Shown one piece after another: positions 43,850 to 52,645 of a DNA stretch of 64,000 nucleotides (the first letter of the stretch is position 1; every line of letters begins with the position of its first letter). The position numbers and the translations under genes were made by a program. The notes beneath the pieces are model-generated. The model searched no databases and was not told the DNA's origin. It saw only the letters and a program-made list of their open reading frames with translations. Source of the DNA: Cryomorphaceae bacterium BACL7 MAG-120322-bin74 (GTDB lineage Bacteria; Bacteroidota; Bacteroidia; Flavobacteriales; Schleiferiaceae); contig LICG01000003.1 of the NCBI GenBank assembly GCA_001438205.1, positions 1 through 64,000 of the forward strand. The letters run 5' to 3'.

Positions 43850-44917
43850 ATGCTATTAACTCTCACGTGGGCAGCCGAACGCGGTCTTAGCTTAGGCCCC
43901 CTCTTTTTGCGCTATTACCAAATCTTGTTTTTTGCGGGATTTTTGTCTGGTTTTTACCTCATGCGTCGCTACTTCAAAAAGGAAGGGGTTTCACAGGAAA
44001 TTCTTGATAACCTCCTCATTTATACTGTAATAGCCACAATTATCGGAGCAAGATTAGGCCATGTTTTCTTTTATGACTGGGCGTATTACCGTCAACATGT
44101 TGTCGAGATCTTTATGCCTTGGAAAGGGGGCCTGGCTTCGCACGGAGCCGCCATTGTCATCCCCACCGTATTATACTATTTTGCACGAGTCCATTTACGA
44201 CCTTTAGGCAAATCCTACCTCTGGCTCATGGACCGCGTCGTGATCACCGTTGCGCTGGCGGGCGCCTTAATTCGAGTTGGAAACTTCACCAACTCCGAGA
44301 TCTATGGCGATCCAGCGAATAGTGCGGTTGAAACGGTTTACTTACGCCCAGTGCTCGACTATACAGAGCAATATTTCAGCGCTCTTGTCTCCGACGTAAC
44401 CTTTGTCCCTACAGGCAATAGCCTAGAAACAGACAGTCTTTCCTTGCCTGAATACGAACTACAGATTACGCCTGCAGATGGGGTTGAAATCGGCTCCTTG
44501 CAATCGATGGTGGAAGTGCATCTGATTCCCTTGTTCAATTTGCAGAAAAAAGACAACCGCCACCTCTTCATACCGGAAGATGCCTATGTGCAACCCATGG
44601 AGGGAGGCAAGTATCGACTGTTGGCCTATGGCATTCCGAGACTTCCCTCCCAATTATTTGAGGCTTTAGGCTATCTCCTTATTTTTCTCATGCTCTTCTT
44701 CTTTGGGGAACGTGGGCACCTCAGGACGGAAGGAAGGATATTTGGCTTATTTCTCCTTTTGGTTTTCGGATTCCGCATTGCGATAGAATTTGTGAAAGCC
44801 AATCAGAAAACTTTTGAAGAAGGAATGGCTCTCAACATGGGGCAGTGGTTAAGTATCCCCCTCGTGCTGCTGGGCATTGGGCTTATTCTTCACTCCTTAC
44901 GCACCAAAAATTCATGA
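43850..44917 (+). CDS. lgt: Prolipoprotein diacylglyceryl transferase
   Basis: A 355-residue membrane enzyme that adds diacylglycerol to the lipobox cysteine of lipoproteins. About seven membrane helices are visible; the core signature is HGAAIVIPTVLYYF (conserved His) and GALIRVGNFTNSEIYG (Arg and Asn). A soluble insertion of about 100 residues (about 165-265) is larger than in E. coli Lgt, as in other Bacteroidota. The ATG at 43850 fits the promoter box; a TTG at 43820 would add ten residues. Followed by a DUF192 gene with an ATGA overlap. Consistent with the many lipoproteins in the window. Confidence 0.93.
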   Translation: MLLTLTWAAERGLSLGPLFLRYYQILFFAGFLSGFYLMRRYFKKEGVSQEILDNLLIYTVIATIIGARLGHVFFYDWAYYRQHVVEIFMPWKGGLASHGAAIVIPTVLYYFARVHLRPLGKSYLWLMDRVVITVALAGALIRVGNFTNSEIYGDPANSAVETVYLRPVLDYTEQYFSALVSDVTFVPTGNSLETDSLSLPEYELQITPADGVEIGSLQSMVEVHLIPLFNLQKKDNRHLFIPEDAYVQPMEGGKYRLLAYGIPRLPSQLFEALGYLLIFLMLFFFGERGHLRTEGRIFGLFLLLVFGFRIAIEFVKANQKTFEEGMALNMGQWLSIPLVLLGIGLILHSLRTKNS

Positions 44918-45447
44918 CGCGTTCCTTCATCAAAACAACCGGAACCATCTTGCTCGGCATGGCATTAGTGGGCTTTTTATTTGTTCAAATCGCCCCCGTT
45001 TTTACGGGCGCAAGGGACCCCAACAAGCCAAAGGCGCAGAACATAGCGGATAGCTATGAACCTCCTTTTCAGCATGAAGGGACCGGCGCTTTTCTCAACG
45101 GATCAGACACAGTAGCTCTGTACCGTCTAGAAATAGCCGAAACCGAACGCGAAGTGCAACAAGGCATGATGTGGCGTAAACATATGGACGGCGATATGGG
45201 CATGCTCTTTCTAATGCCTGAAGAACGCATGCAGAGTTTTTGGATGAAGAATACCTACGTTGGATTGGATATCATTTATATTTCATCCGAAGGGGGCGTC
45301 GTGAGCATACAGGCCAACGCCCAGCCCTTTAATGAGTCTCCTCTTCCTTCTGAAGGCCCTGCAAAAATTGTTTTAGAACTTCCCGCTGGCACCTGTGCCA
45401 AAGTGGGAATCACCCCTGGTATGAATTGGATCTGGAATCGATTATGA
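44914..45447 (+). CDS. DUF192 family exported protein
   Basis: A 177-residue protein with an N-terminal signal or membrane anchor (about 8-27) and a DUF192 domain (about 60-177) with MMWRKHMDGDMGMLFLMPEE and SFWMKNTYVGLDIIYIS, the conserved Met/Trp/Asn motifs. Function of the family is unknown. The ATG at 44914 overlaps the lgt stop as ATGA; the longer frame is inside lgt. Followed by the BNR gene with another ATGA overlap. Confidence 0.85.
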   Translation: MTRSFIKTTGTILLGMALVGFLFVQIAPVFTGARDPNKPKAQNIADSYEPPFQHEGTGAFLNGSDTVALYRLEIAETEREVQQGMMWRKHMDGDMGMLFLMPEERMQSFWMKNTYVGLDIIYISSEGGVVSIQANAQPFNESPLPSEGPAKIVLELPAGTCAKVGITPGMNWIWNRL

Positions 45448-46775
45448 AAAGCACTACTACCCTCCTAATCATCATGAGCCTCATGAGCTCTATGCATGCC
45501 CAAACAAGCTATACGTATAAAGTTTCGGAGCTTACCAAGCAAAATCGCCCACATGAATGGGCTTGCGAACCGAGCATTGCAGCGGACCCCAACAGCTTCC
45601 ATATTGTAGCTGGATCTGTGCTGGATCAAGTACACACCAACGCCTTTCCGTTGTCCGCTGATTGGCATCATCAAACACTCACCTCTACCTATGGGGTCTA
45701 TGGTGATCCCATCTTACAATACGACAATGCAGGAAGAGTATATTTTCTGCACCTAGCAAATCCCAGCGGCAAAGCCCACCAAGAAGGCGATTGGCTAGAC
45801 CGAATTGTGATCCAATGGAGCGACGACCATGGCGCCACCTGGAACAATGGCAGCGGCATCGGGTACAACCCGCCAAAAGACCAAGACAAGGAAGGAATTT
45901 CTATTGATCCTTTCAGTCATACCCTCCATGTTTCTTGGACAGAGTTTGACAAATATGGTGAAGCTGACCGAAGCCTTTATCGCTCGCGCATACGGTATGC
46001 CCAATCCGAAGACCGCGGAGAGACCTGGTCAACTGCAGTGACCCTTTCGTCCCATGAAGGAGACTGCGTGGACGATGACAAAACAACGGAAGGGGCCATT
46101 CCTGCTGTTGATCCACTTGGGGGTGTTTCCGTGATTTGGAGTGTCAATGATACCCTTTGGTTCAATCGTTCTGATGATGACGGCGCAACTACTTGGTTTG
46201 GTCATGAAATTCCTTTTGCCTCCCAGCGTGGGGGTTGGGCACAAGAAATACCCGGTTTTGGGCGCGCCAATGGCATGCCCATCTCTATGTATGACCGCAG
46301 TGGTCGCCTCCATTTAGTCTTTGGTGAACAAGACGGCGATAGTTCATGGGTTGCCTATCAATATTCCGATAATAGAGGACGGTATTGGTCACCCAAGCAA
46401 GTCATCCCACGCCCTGCCGGTGTTGTCCATCATTTCATGCCCTGGTTTACCGTGGACACAATGAACCAAAATGCCCTACATATCATGGCCTACGGCCAGC
46501 AGGATACCGTCAACTGGACGACTCAAGCCTACCATACCGTAAGCCACGACGGAGGGAAGACTTGGCAACATCATGCCCTCGCAGAGGCCTTTCAGCCTGC
46601 GCCCAAAGCCTTTTTTGGTGATTACAATGGTATTACCGCTGGACCGATGGGTGTTCATATGGTGTGGACGCAGCAAAAGGAAGGGGAAAACAGTGTTTAC
46701 TACGGATGGTATGGCCAAATTGAAATGGCCAAGGATCCCATCGAAAAAGACAAAAGGAAAAAGTCTAAACGATGA
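45444..46775 (+). CDS. Secreted BNR-repeat (sialidase-like) protein
   Basis: A 443-residue exported protein with a signal peptide (MKSTTTLLIIMSLMSSMHAQ). Several Asp-box motifs of the BNR type occur, for example SDDHGATW, SEDRGETW and SHDGGKTW, indicating a six-bladed beta-propeller. The fold is that of sialidases and related enzymes, but the catalytic Arg triad and Tyr/Glu pair cannot be confirmed by eye, so a lectin-like role is equally possible. The ATG at 45444 overlaps the DUF192 stop; pepE begins inside its own stop. Confidence 0.75.
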   Translation: MKSTTTLLIIMSLMSSMHAQTSYTYKVSELTKQNRPHEWACEPSIAADPNSFHIVAGSVLDQVHTNAFPLSADWHHQTLTSTYGVYGDPILQYDNAGRVYFLHLANPSGKAHQEGDWLDRIVIQWSDDHGATWNNGSGIGYNPPKDQDKEGISIDPFSHTLHVSWTEFDKYGEADRSLYRSRIRYAQSEDRGETWSTAVTLSSHEGDCVDDDKTTEGAIPAVDPLGGVSVIWSVNDTLWFNRSDDDGATTWFGHEIPFASQRGGWAQEIPGFGRANGMPISMYDRSGRLHLVFGEQDGDSSWVAYQYSDNRGRYWSPKQVIPRPAGVVHHFMPWFTVDTMNQNALHIMAYGQQDTVNWTTQAYHTVSHDGGKTWQHHALAEAFQPAPKAFFGDYNGITAGPMGVHMVWTQQKEGENSVYYGWYGQIEMAKDPIEKDKRKKSKR

Positions 46776-47476
46776 GCCTCCATCTTCTACTAGCCTCTAC
46801 CTCCACGGTCCATGGACAACCTTATTTGGGCTATTTCAAGGAGGCTTGGACTGCGCATTTTGCTCAGGGCACAGGACCCGTGGTATTTGTGCCCTACGCA
46901 AGACCAGGAGGTACGTCTTGGGATGATTATACGGCCCATGCTACACAAGCTTTTGAAGCTGAGGGCATTCCGATGCGAGGCATTCACAGTTTTGCTTCGC
47001 CAGCTGAGGCGATGACAGAGGCTCGCGGTGTTTTTATCGGGGGTGGAAACACCTTTGTCTTGCTTAAGACATTGATAGACACCGGTGCTTTTCATGCCAT
47101 TGATGCTGCTGTCAGAAACGATCTTCCTTATATGGGCTCCAGTGCTGGGAGCAATGTAGCCGGCCGAAGTGTGGGAACAACCAATGATATGCCCATTGTC
47201 TACCCCCCTCAATTTGAAGCATTTGGATGGATTCCCTATAATCTGAACCCGCACTATTTAGACCCTACGACAGATTCTACCCACATGGGCGAAACGCGTG
47301 AAACCCGTATCAAAGAATTTCATCAATTCAATGACGTAGCCGTCATGGGTTTACGCGAAGGGACTTGGCTAGAGATTCATGGGACTACATCAACCCTCCA
47401 CGGCCCTTTGGCGGCACGAATTTTCACTGCAGGAAACGTACCTGTCGAAATGCCCTCAGGCCCATTCTCCCTTTAG
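46772..47476 (+). CDS. pepE: Peptidase E-like S51 family protein
   Basis: A 234-residue protein with the PepE fold: FIGGGNTFVLL, then GSSAGSN, where Ser124 corresponds to the catalytic nucleophile of Asp-Xaa dipeptidase, with His161 in NPHYLD as the likely partner. S51 peptidases cleave dipeptides with N-terminal Asp. No signal peptide, so probably cytoplasmic. Last gene of the lgt-DUF192-BNR-pepE operon, each pair overlapping by ATGA. The gpmI promoter follows within the 56-base gap. Confidence 0.85.
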   Translation: MSLHLLLASTSTVHGQPYLGYFKEAWTAHFAQGTGPVVFVPYARPGGTSWDDYTAHATQAFEAEGIPMRGIHSFASPAEAMTEARGVFIGGGNTFVLLKTLIDTGAFHAIDAAVRNDLPYMGSSAGSNVAGRSVGTTNDMPIVYPPQFEAFGWIPYNLNPHYLDPTTDSTHMGETRETRIKEFHQFNDVAVMGLREGTWLEIHGTTSTLHGPLAARIFTAGNVPVEMPSGPFSL

Positions 47477-47520
47477 CCCATGTGGGCGAGTGAAGGATTA
47501 CCCTTCCGAGAAGAAAAAAG

Positions 47521-47528
47521 TACCTTTG
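47521..47528 (+). promoter_or_regulatory. TAnnTTTG promoter box of gpmI, leaderless
   Basis: Reads TACCTTTG, an exact match, four bases before the GTG at 47533. Confidence 0.6.
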
Positions 47529-47532
47529 TCTT

Positions 47533-49044
47533 GTGAATACATCGCACCGTAAAGCCGCCCTCATCATCCTAGATGGATGGGGCATTGCCGCCAATTCAGA
47601 CGTTTCGGCAATTGACCAAGCGAACACCCCTTTTGTCGATAGTCTTCATCAATATCCCACAACACATCTAGAAGCCTCTGGGCGGGCGGTGGGCCTTCCC
47701 GAAGGCCAAATGGGCAATTCTGAAGTGGGCCATATGAACCTTGGTGCAGGTCGAGTGGTATACCAGGATCTTGTAAAAATTGACTTAGCCATAGAGGAAG
47801 GTACATTGATGCAAAATGCGGTGTTCCTTGACCTATTGCAGCGCGCAAAAGGGAAGAAACTCCATCTTTTGGGCTTAGTAAGCGACGGGGGGGTGCACAG
47901 TCATATTGCCCATTTGAAGGGGCTGCTGAGTCTTTTTCATACTGCGGGCTTGGACAATGTGGTATTGCATGCCTTTACCGACGGCCGAGACACGGACCCA
48001 CAAGGTGGGGCCAACTATCTCGCCGAGGTCGAAGCGCATATGGCCCAAACCACGGGCCGCATTGCCACCTTGATCGGCCGTTACTTTGCCATGGACCGTG
48101 ATAAACGCTGGGAGCGGGTCAAGAAGGCCTACGACGCCTTGGTCCACAGGACGGGCGTTCAATCGCAGGAGAGTGCTTGCGATGCCCTCAGAGAAGCCTA
48201 TGCACACGGGACAACAGACGAATTCATTGCGCCCATTCTTTTACATGATGATCCCATCCAAAAGGGCGATGTCATCCTTTTCTTCAACTACCGCACCGAC
48301 CGGGGCCGAGAACTCACACAAGTTTTAAGCCAAGAGGCTTTTCCAGCCTGGGATATGGAACCCTTGGACACAGACTACTTCACGTTGACCAACTACGATA
48401 AAACCTTCAAGGGCATTGAGGTTATTTTTGAAAAAGACAACCTGAAAGACACCATGGGCGAGGTTCTAGAGGCAGCAGGAAGGACCCAAATCCGGATTGC
48501 TGAAACAGAAAAATACCCGCATGTTACCTTCTTTTTTAGTGGTGGACGTGAAGAGCCCTTTCAGGGAGAAAAGCGCCTTCTCTGTCCTTCCCCTAAAGTG
48601 GCCACCTATGATCTACAGCCCGAAATGTCTGCCTTTGATATCCGGGATGCCATCCTACCTGAACTGGAAGCAGAAAGTGCAGATTTTATCTGTTTAAATT
48701 TTGCCAATCCTGATATGGTGGGACATACAGGAAGCATGGAAGCCGCTATTATCGCCGTTGAAACGGTGGACCAATGCACCCGTGCCATCGTAGAAAAAGG
48801 GCTAGGACATGGGTATACATTCTTCATCCTAGCAGACCATGGCAATGCGGACTGCATGAAAAATCCAGATGGCAGCCCCCATACAGCCCATACTACCCAA
48901 CCCGTCCCTTTCCATATGGTCTCTCCAGAGGCAAAGGATCACACTTTACATTCAGGGGTTTTGGGGGATGTTGCGCCGACCATTCTTCACTGGATGGGCC
49001 TTGATCAACCCTCCGCTATGACGGGGAACAGCCTCATCCAATGA
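47533..49044 (+). CDS. gpmI: 2,3-bisphosphoglycerate-independent phosphoglycerate mutase
   Basis: A 503-residue alkaline-phosphatase-fold enzyme interconverting 3- and 2-phosphoglycerate in glycolysis. LIILDGWG holds the metal-binding Asp14, and MGNSEVGHMNLGAGRVVYQD the phosphoserine Ser63; NFANPDMVGHTGS and ADHGNAD supply the second metal site. Start is GTG at 47533, supported by the promoter box four bases upstream and the family's N-terminus. Heads an operon with map and a methyltransferase, all by ATGA overlap. Glycolytic partner eno is encoded at the other end of the window. Confidence 0.97.
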   Translation: MNTSHRKAALIILDGWGIAANSDVSAIDQANTPFVDSLHQYPTTHLEASGRAVGLPEGQMGNSEVGHMNLGAGRVVYQDLVKIDLAIEEGTLMQNAVFLDLLQRAKGKKLHLLGLVSDGGVHSHIAHLKGLLSLFHTAGLDNVVLHAFTDGRDTDPQGGANYLAEVEAHMAQTTGRIATLIGRYFAMDRDKRWERVKKAYDALVHRTGVQSQESACDALREAYAHGTTDEFIAPILLHDDPIQKGDVILFFNYRTDRGRELTQVLSQEAFPAWDMEPLDTDYFTLTNYDKTFKGIEVIFEKDNLKDTMGEVLEAAGRTQIRIAETEKYPHVTFFFSGGREEPFQGEKRLLCPSPKVATYDLQPEMSAFDIRDAILPELEAESADFICLNFANPDMVGHTGSMEAAIIAVETVDQCTRAIVEKGLGHGYTFFILADHGNADCMKNPDGSPHTAHTTQPVPFHMVSPEAKDHTLHSGVLGDVAPTILHWMGLDQPSAMTGNSLIQ

Positions 49045-49838
49045 TTGTACTCAAGAATGCTGAAGAAATAGAACGCATGCGCGTCAGCGCACTCATGGTA
49101 TCCAAGACGTTGGGCATGTTGGCCGCTGAGATAAAGCCTGGCGTTACTCCGCTGCGTCTTGACAAGCTAGCGGAGGCATTTATCCGAGACCATGGCGGTA
49201 TACCAGGCTTCTTGGGCATGTATGACTTCCCCAATACCTTGTGTACCTCCATCAATGAGCAAGTAGTCCATGGCATTCCCAATGACAAACCGCTCGAAGA
49301 AGGTGACATCATCTCCATCGATTGTGGCGTCCTCTATGATGAATATTATGGCGACCACGCGTATACATTCCCTGTTGGCGCGATTGATCCAGCGGTAAAA
49401 AAATTATTGGACACCACAAAAGCTTCCTTATACGAAGGTATTGCAGCCATGAAACGCGGCAACCGGGTGGGTGACATCGGGTATGCCATTCAACGCTACT
49501 GTGAAGCAGAAGGCTATGGGGTCGTGCGGGAATTGGTGGGACATGGCCTTGGGAAGCAGCTCCATGAAGACCCACAAGTACCCAACTACGGCAAGCGAGG
49601 CAGTGGAAAATTACTACAAGATGGAATGGTCTTAGCGATTGAACCCATGATTAATCTCGGCACGCACCGAGTCCGCCAACTGAGTGATGGATGGTCGATT
49701 ATCACAGGAGATAAGAAGGCTTCAGCGCACTTTGAGCATGATGTCGCCCTCGTTGAGGGTCGACCTGTGGTCCTTTCCACTTTTGATTATATCTATGACG
49801 CTTTGGGCTTACCAAAGCACGATCCCATTTTTGTATGA
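49041..49838 (+). CDS. map: Methionine aminopeptidase, type I
   Basis: A 265-residue pita-bread-fold metalloprotease removing N-terminal Met from new proteins. Metal ligands are in IDCGVLYDEYYGDHAYTF (two Asp), HGLGKQLHEDPQVPNYG (His and Glu neighbourhood), and LAIEPMINLGTHR and FEHDVALVEG (two Glu). The N-terminal extension and length match the Bacteroidota form. The start overlaps the gpmI stop as ATGA, and the next gene overlaps its stop in the same way. Confidence 0.96.
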   Translation: MIVLKNAEEIERMRVSALMVSKTLGMLAAEIKPGVTPLRLDKLAEAFIRDHGGIPGFLGMYDFPNTLCTSINEQVVHGIPNDKPLEEGDIISIDCGVLYDEYYGDHAYTFPVGAIDPAVKKLLDTTKASLYEGIAAMKRGNRVGDIGYAIQRYCEAEGYGVVRELVGHGLGKQLHEDPQVPNYGKRGSGKLLQDGMVLAIEPMINLGTHRVRQLSDGWSIITGDKKASAHFEHDVALVEGRPVVLSTFDYIYDALGLPKHDPIFV

Positions 49839-50611
49839 TACGCTGGGCCCTTACCTATATTCCTCGCCCCTGGCTTATTCGGCTTTCTATGCTCGTGCGC
49901 ATACTTGGCCCTATACTCTATGCCGGAAACCGATTTACCGACCCCATTGATGGACGATCCTACCGAAAATTCCTTCCCTATGGTTACGGCGGACGGATTC
50001 GTGACAATGCGTTAAGCCCAGGCACCAATTCCTTAGAACGCCACCGACTGCTATACCTCTACTTACAGCGATTCACGGACTTCTTTCGTGCACCCAAGAC
50101 GGTACTTCACATTGCCCCCGAACAGTGCTTCCACTATCGTTTTAAAAAACAAGTCAATCTCCAGGTCCTCACGGCTGATATCGAATCTCCCCTTGCGGAT
50201 ATGCACTTTGATCTGCACCAGGTTCCCCTTGAAGACAACCGTTTTGACGTCATTTTTTGCAATCACGTGCTCGAACATGTGACGGATGATGCACAATGCC
50301 TTCGAGAGCTATACCGTGTGATGAAGCCCGGTGGATGGGGCATCTTTCAGGTGCCCTGGGTACCCGGTATCAAAACAACGGATGAAGATCCTAGTATCAC
50401 GGATCCTGCGGAACGAGAACGGAGGTTCCTTCAATATGACCATGTCCGTCTCTACGGTGAAGACTACCCAGACAGACTAGCTGCAGCAGGTTTTCGCGTA
50501 GAACGAATTGCTTTATTTGAAACGCTTCCAATCGAAGAAATTAAACGCTTCTGCCTACCTAATGATGAGCCCTTATTTGTGTGCCACAAACCAACAGAGG
50601 CGCATGCTTGA
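49835..50611 (+). CDS. Class I SAM-dependent methyltransferase
   Basis: A 258-residue protein with a Rossmann methyltransferase core: KTVLHIAPEQCF (motif I variant), VLTADIESP, and FDVIFCNHVLEHVTDD (motif IV) followed by LRELYRVMKPGGWGIFQVP. A hydrophobic N-terminal 30 residues (ALTYIPRPWLIRLSMLVRIL) may form an amphipathic or membrane-associated segment. Small-molecule, lipid or protein substrates are all possible. Last gene of the gpmI operon; terminator follows after about 20 bases. Confidence 0.8.
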   Translation: MIRWALTYIPRPWLIRLSMLVRILGPILYAGNRFTDPIDGRSYRKFLPYGYGGRIRDNALSPGTNSLERHRLLYLYLQRFTDFFRAPKTVLHIAPEQCFHYRFKKQVNLQVLTADIESPLADMHFDLHQVPLEDNRFDVIFCNHVLEHVTDDAQCLRELYRVMKPGGWGIFQVPWVPGIKTTDEDPSITDPAERERRFLQYDHVRLYGEDYPDRLAAAGFRVERIALFETLPIEEIKRFCLPNDEPLFVCHKPTEAHA

Positions 50612-50633
50612 GCACATTGTTTTTCAGAAAAAC

Positions 50634-50665
50634 AAAAAAGGCCGCCCTTGTGGGCGGCCTTTTTT
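50634..50665. terminator. Bidirectional intrinsic terminator
   Basis: A 14-base perfect stem AAAAAAGGCCGCCC/GGGCGGCCTTTTTT around a TTGT loop separates the convergent gpmI operon and the coiled-coil gene. Confidence 0.9.
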
Positions 50666-50683
50666 ATCCTACCATTATATCAA

Positions 50684-51481
50684 TTAAGCCAGCACAGCCA
50701 ACACTGCGGCCATCTTTTCTTCTTCTTCTCGGGCCAATTGTGCGTCAACTAAAATTCGACCAGAATGCTCGTCAATCATGATTTTCTTTCGCTGTGCAAT
50801 CTCCATTTGACGCTGAAGTGGAATAGTGAAATACGATCCTGAAGATGCACCACGTTCAATACTGACGATGGCTAGACCATTATTTACTTTTCCACGTATA
50901 CGCGTGTAAGCAGATAATAAACGTTCATCTCCAATATTTTCAGCTAGGTCTTTGGAGCGATCTAATAAAACCGCCTCTTCCTTTTCTGTTTCCTTGATGA
51001 TGGACTCTAATTCGCCCTGCTTAAATGATAAATGGCTCTTGCGTTCAGCTAATTTTTCTTCTACCGTAGCCAAAACAGCTCCGCGTGTCTCCACAGTTGC
51101 TTCAAATTCACGGATATGCTTTTCAGCCAATTGAATTTCCAATTCTTGGTACTCAATTTCCTTGGCAATCGCATCAAACTCACGATTGTTACGCACGTTT
51201 TTCTGCTGCTCTTCATATTTGCTGATTTTCTCCTGGCAACCTTTAATCAATTGCTTGTGGCCTTTGATTTCTGTTTTAGCCGAAGAAACTTCCTCATGGA
51301 TGCGCTCAAAGCGTGTCTCCAAACCCGTGATTTCATCCTCCAAATCTTGAACCTCAAGGGGAAGCTCACCGCGAAGGCTGCGGATTTCGTCAATGCGACG
51401 ATCCACGATTTGTAGATTGTACAAAGCGCGGAGTTTATCTTCTACTGTGGCCGTAGCCGTAGTGCTAGTCTTTTTAGCCAT
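50684..51481 (-). CDS. Coiled-coil protein with degenerate C4 zinc ribbon
   Basis: A 265-residue protein. Residues about 15-175 form a long charged coiled coil (EDKLRALYNLQIVDRRIDEI onward); the C-terminal part aligns with the C4-type zinc-ribbon domain found in this family. There all four zinc cysteines are replaced: RGASSGSYF and DEHSGRILVD occupy the usual CxxC positions, so zinc binding is unlikely. The rest of the ribbon, for example IPLQRQMEIAQRKK, is kept. The function of the family is unknown; it may scaffold. The gene follows nif3 by one base on the same strand, a pairing seen in many Bacteroidota. Confidence 0.85.
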   Translation of the reverse strand: MAKKTSTTATATVEDKLRALYNLQIVDRRIDEIRSLRGELPLEVQDLEDEITGLETRFERIHEEVSSAKTEIKGHKQLIKGCQEKISKYEEQQKNVRNNREFDAIAKEIEYQELEIQLAEKHIREFEATVETRGAVLATVEEKLAERKSHLSFKQGELESIIKETEKEEAVLLDRSKDLAENIGDERLLSAYTRIRGKVNNGLAIVSIERGASSGSYFTIPLQRQMEIAQRKKIMIDEHSGRILVDAQLAREEEEKMAAVLAVLA

Positions 51482-51482
51482 A

Positions 51483-52580
51483 TCAAACAGTGATCATGGG
51501 ATTGGTTACCGACGTTGTCGTAAGGACGGCAAAATTACGGAATTTCCTTTGAATGTGGTCTGCTAAGATTTTAATGGTAAACTGCTCGCTTTCCCAATGG
51601 CCCACGTCCATTAAAACTAGGGCGCCTTTCGCCTCAAAATAACGATGATACGTAATATCAGCCGTCAGATAGACGTCTGCATTTTGCCGTATTGCTTGCG
51701 GAAGAAGATCCATTCCAGCCCCTCCGCAAAGCGCAATTTTCTTCACTTTTGACTTCACCAATGGACTGTGACGAATAGCCGAAACGCCAAGGGTGTTTTT
51801 GACGAGTTGGACAAAGTCCTTCCAATCCATTTCTTCTACCAGGGCTCCTATGACACCAAAACCTACATCTTGACGCGTATTCTCCATCGCAATCCAAGAA
51901 TGCGCTACTACTTCGTATGGGTGGGAGGACACTAAAGCGGTTTGCACTGCCCCTCGATGTTCGGCGGATACCACAAAATGCTGCTGTGCTTCCTGGACCT
52001 TCTTCTGTTCCCCTATCACCCCATCAAAGGGATTTGCCCCAGATAATGGGCGAAAGGTTCCCTCCCCCTGGACATTAAAATGACATGCATCATAGCGGCC
52101 CACTCTACCTGCTCCAGCGTCAAAAAGGGCATTGGCTACCTTTTCAGTATGTGTCAATGGGGTATGGACGTTTAGCCCATACAAAAGACCTTCTCTGGGC
52201 GCCAAAATAGAGAGATCATGAACCGACAAGGCTTCTGCCAAAGCATGGCTCACGCCATCTTCTACGCTATCAAGGTTAGTATGTGCCGCATACAGGGCAA
52301 TTCCGTCTCTTAGCGCCATAGCCACGCAACGTTCTACCTCTGTTTTGCCCGTGAGCTGCTTTAATCCTTTGAAAATAATGGGATGGTGTGTCACCAATAG
52401 ATTACACCCTTTATCCTTAGCCTCTTGCAAAACCTCTTCCGTTACATCTAATGCCACGAGTACACCCGTTACCAGCATAGACGGATCCCCGACGAGCAAG
52501 CCAGAGTTGTCATAAGACGCCTGAAAAGCTAGTGGAGCCCACGTTTCTAATAATTGGGCAATGTCTTTAACGTATACCAT
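51483..52580 (-). CDS. Nif3-like dinuclear metal centre protein
   Basis: A 365-residue Nif3/YbgI/YqfO family protein. The metal site is built from SYDNSGLLVGDP, VTHHPIIFKGLK (two His) and near the C-terminus DVGHWESE. Residues about 125-270 are a CutA/PII-like insertion, so it is the long YqfO-type, which forms hexamers. Cellular role is unsettled; some members are proposed GTP cyclohydrolase I-related (type 2), but folE encodes a type I enzyme here. It is upstream of the coiled-coil gene by one base and its promoter box is four bases before the ATG. Confidence 0.92.
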   Translation of the reverse strand: MVYVKDIAQLLETWAPLAFQASYDNSGLLVGDPSMLVTGVLVALDVTEEVLQEAKDKGCNLLVTHHPIIFKGLKQLTGKTEVERCVAMALRDGIALYAAHTNLDSVEDGVSHALAEALSVHDLSILAPREGLLYGLNVHTPLTHTEKVANALFDAGAGRVGRYDACHFNVQGEGTFRPLSGANPFDGVIGEQKKVQEAQQHFVVSAEHRGAVQTALVSSHPYEVVAHSWIAMENTRQDVGFGVIGALVEEMDWKDFVQLVKNTLGVSAIRHSPLVKSKVKKIALCGGAGMDLLPQAIRQNADVYLTADITYHRYFEAKGALVLMDVGHWESEQFTIKILADHIQRKFRNFAVLTTTSVTNPMITV

Positions 52581-52584
52581 GGAG

Positions 52585-52592
52585 TGAAGATA
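52585..52592 (-). promoter_or_regulatory. Promoter box of nif3 contiguous with the rpsA terminator T-tract
   Basis: Reads TATCTTCA (two mismatches at the end of TAnnTTTG), exactly four bases before the ATG at 52580. It continues from the seven T that follow the rpsA terminator stem. Confidence 0.35.
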
Positions 52593-52595
52593 AAA

Positions 52596-52623
52596 AAAGG
52601 GCCACCCTTTGAGGCAGCCCTTT
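52596..52623 (-). terminator. Intrinsic terminator of rpsA
   Basis: AAAGGGC and GCCCTTT pair with an imperfect inner stem (GCC/GGG region) about 23 bases after the rpsA stop, followed on the minus strand by T residues. Confidence 0.75.
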
Positions 52624-52645
52624 GAAATCTATTAAAAGAAAAGGA

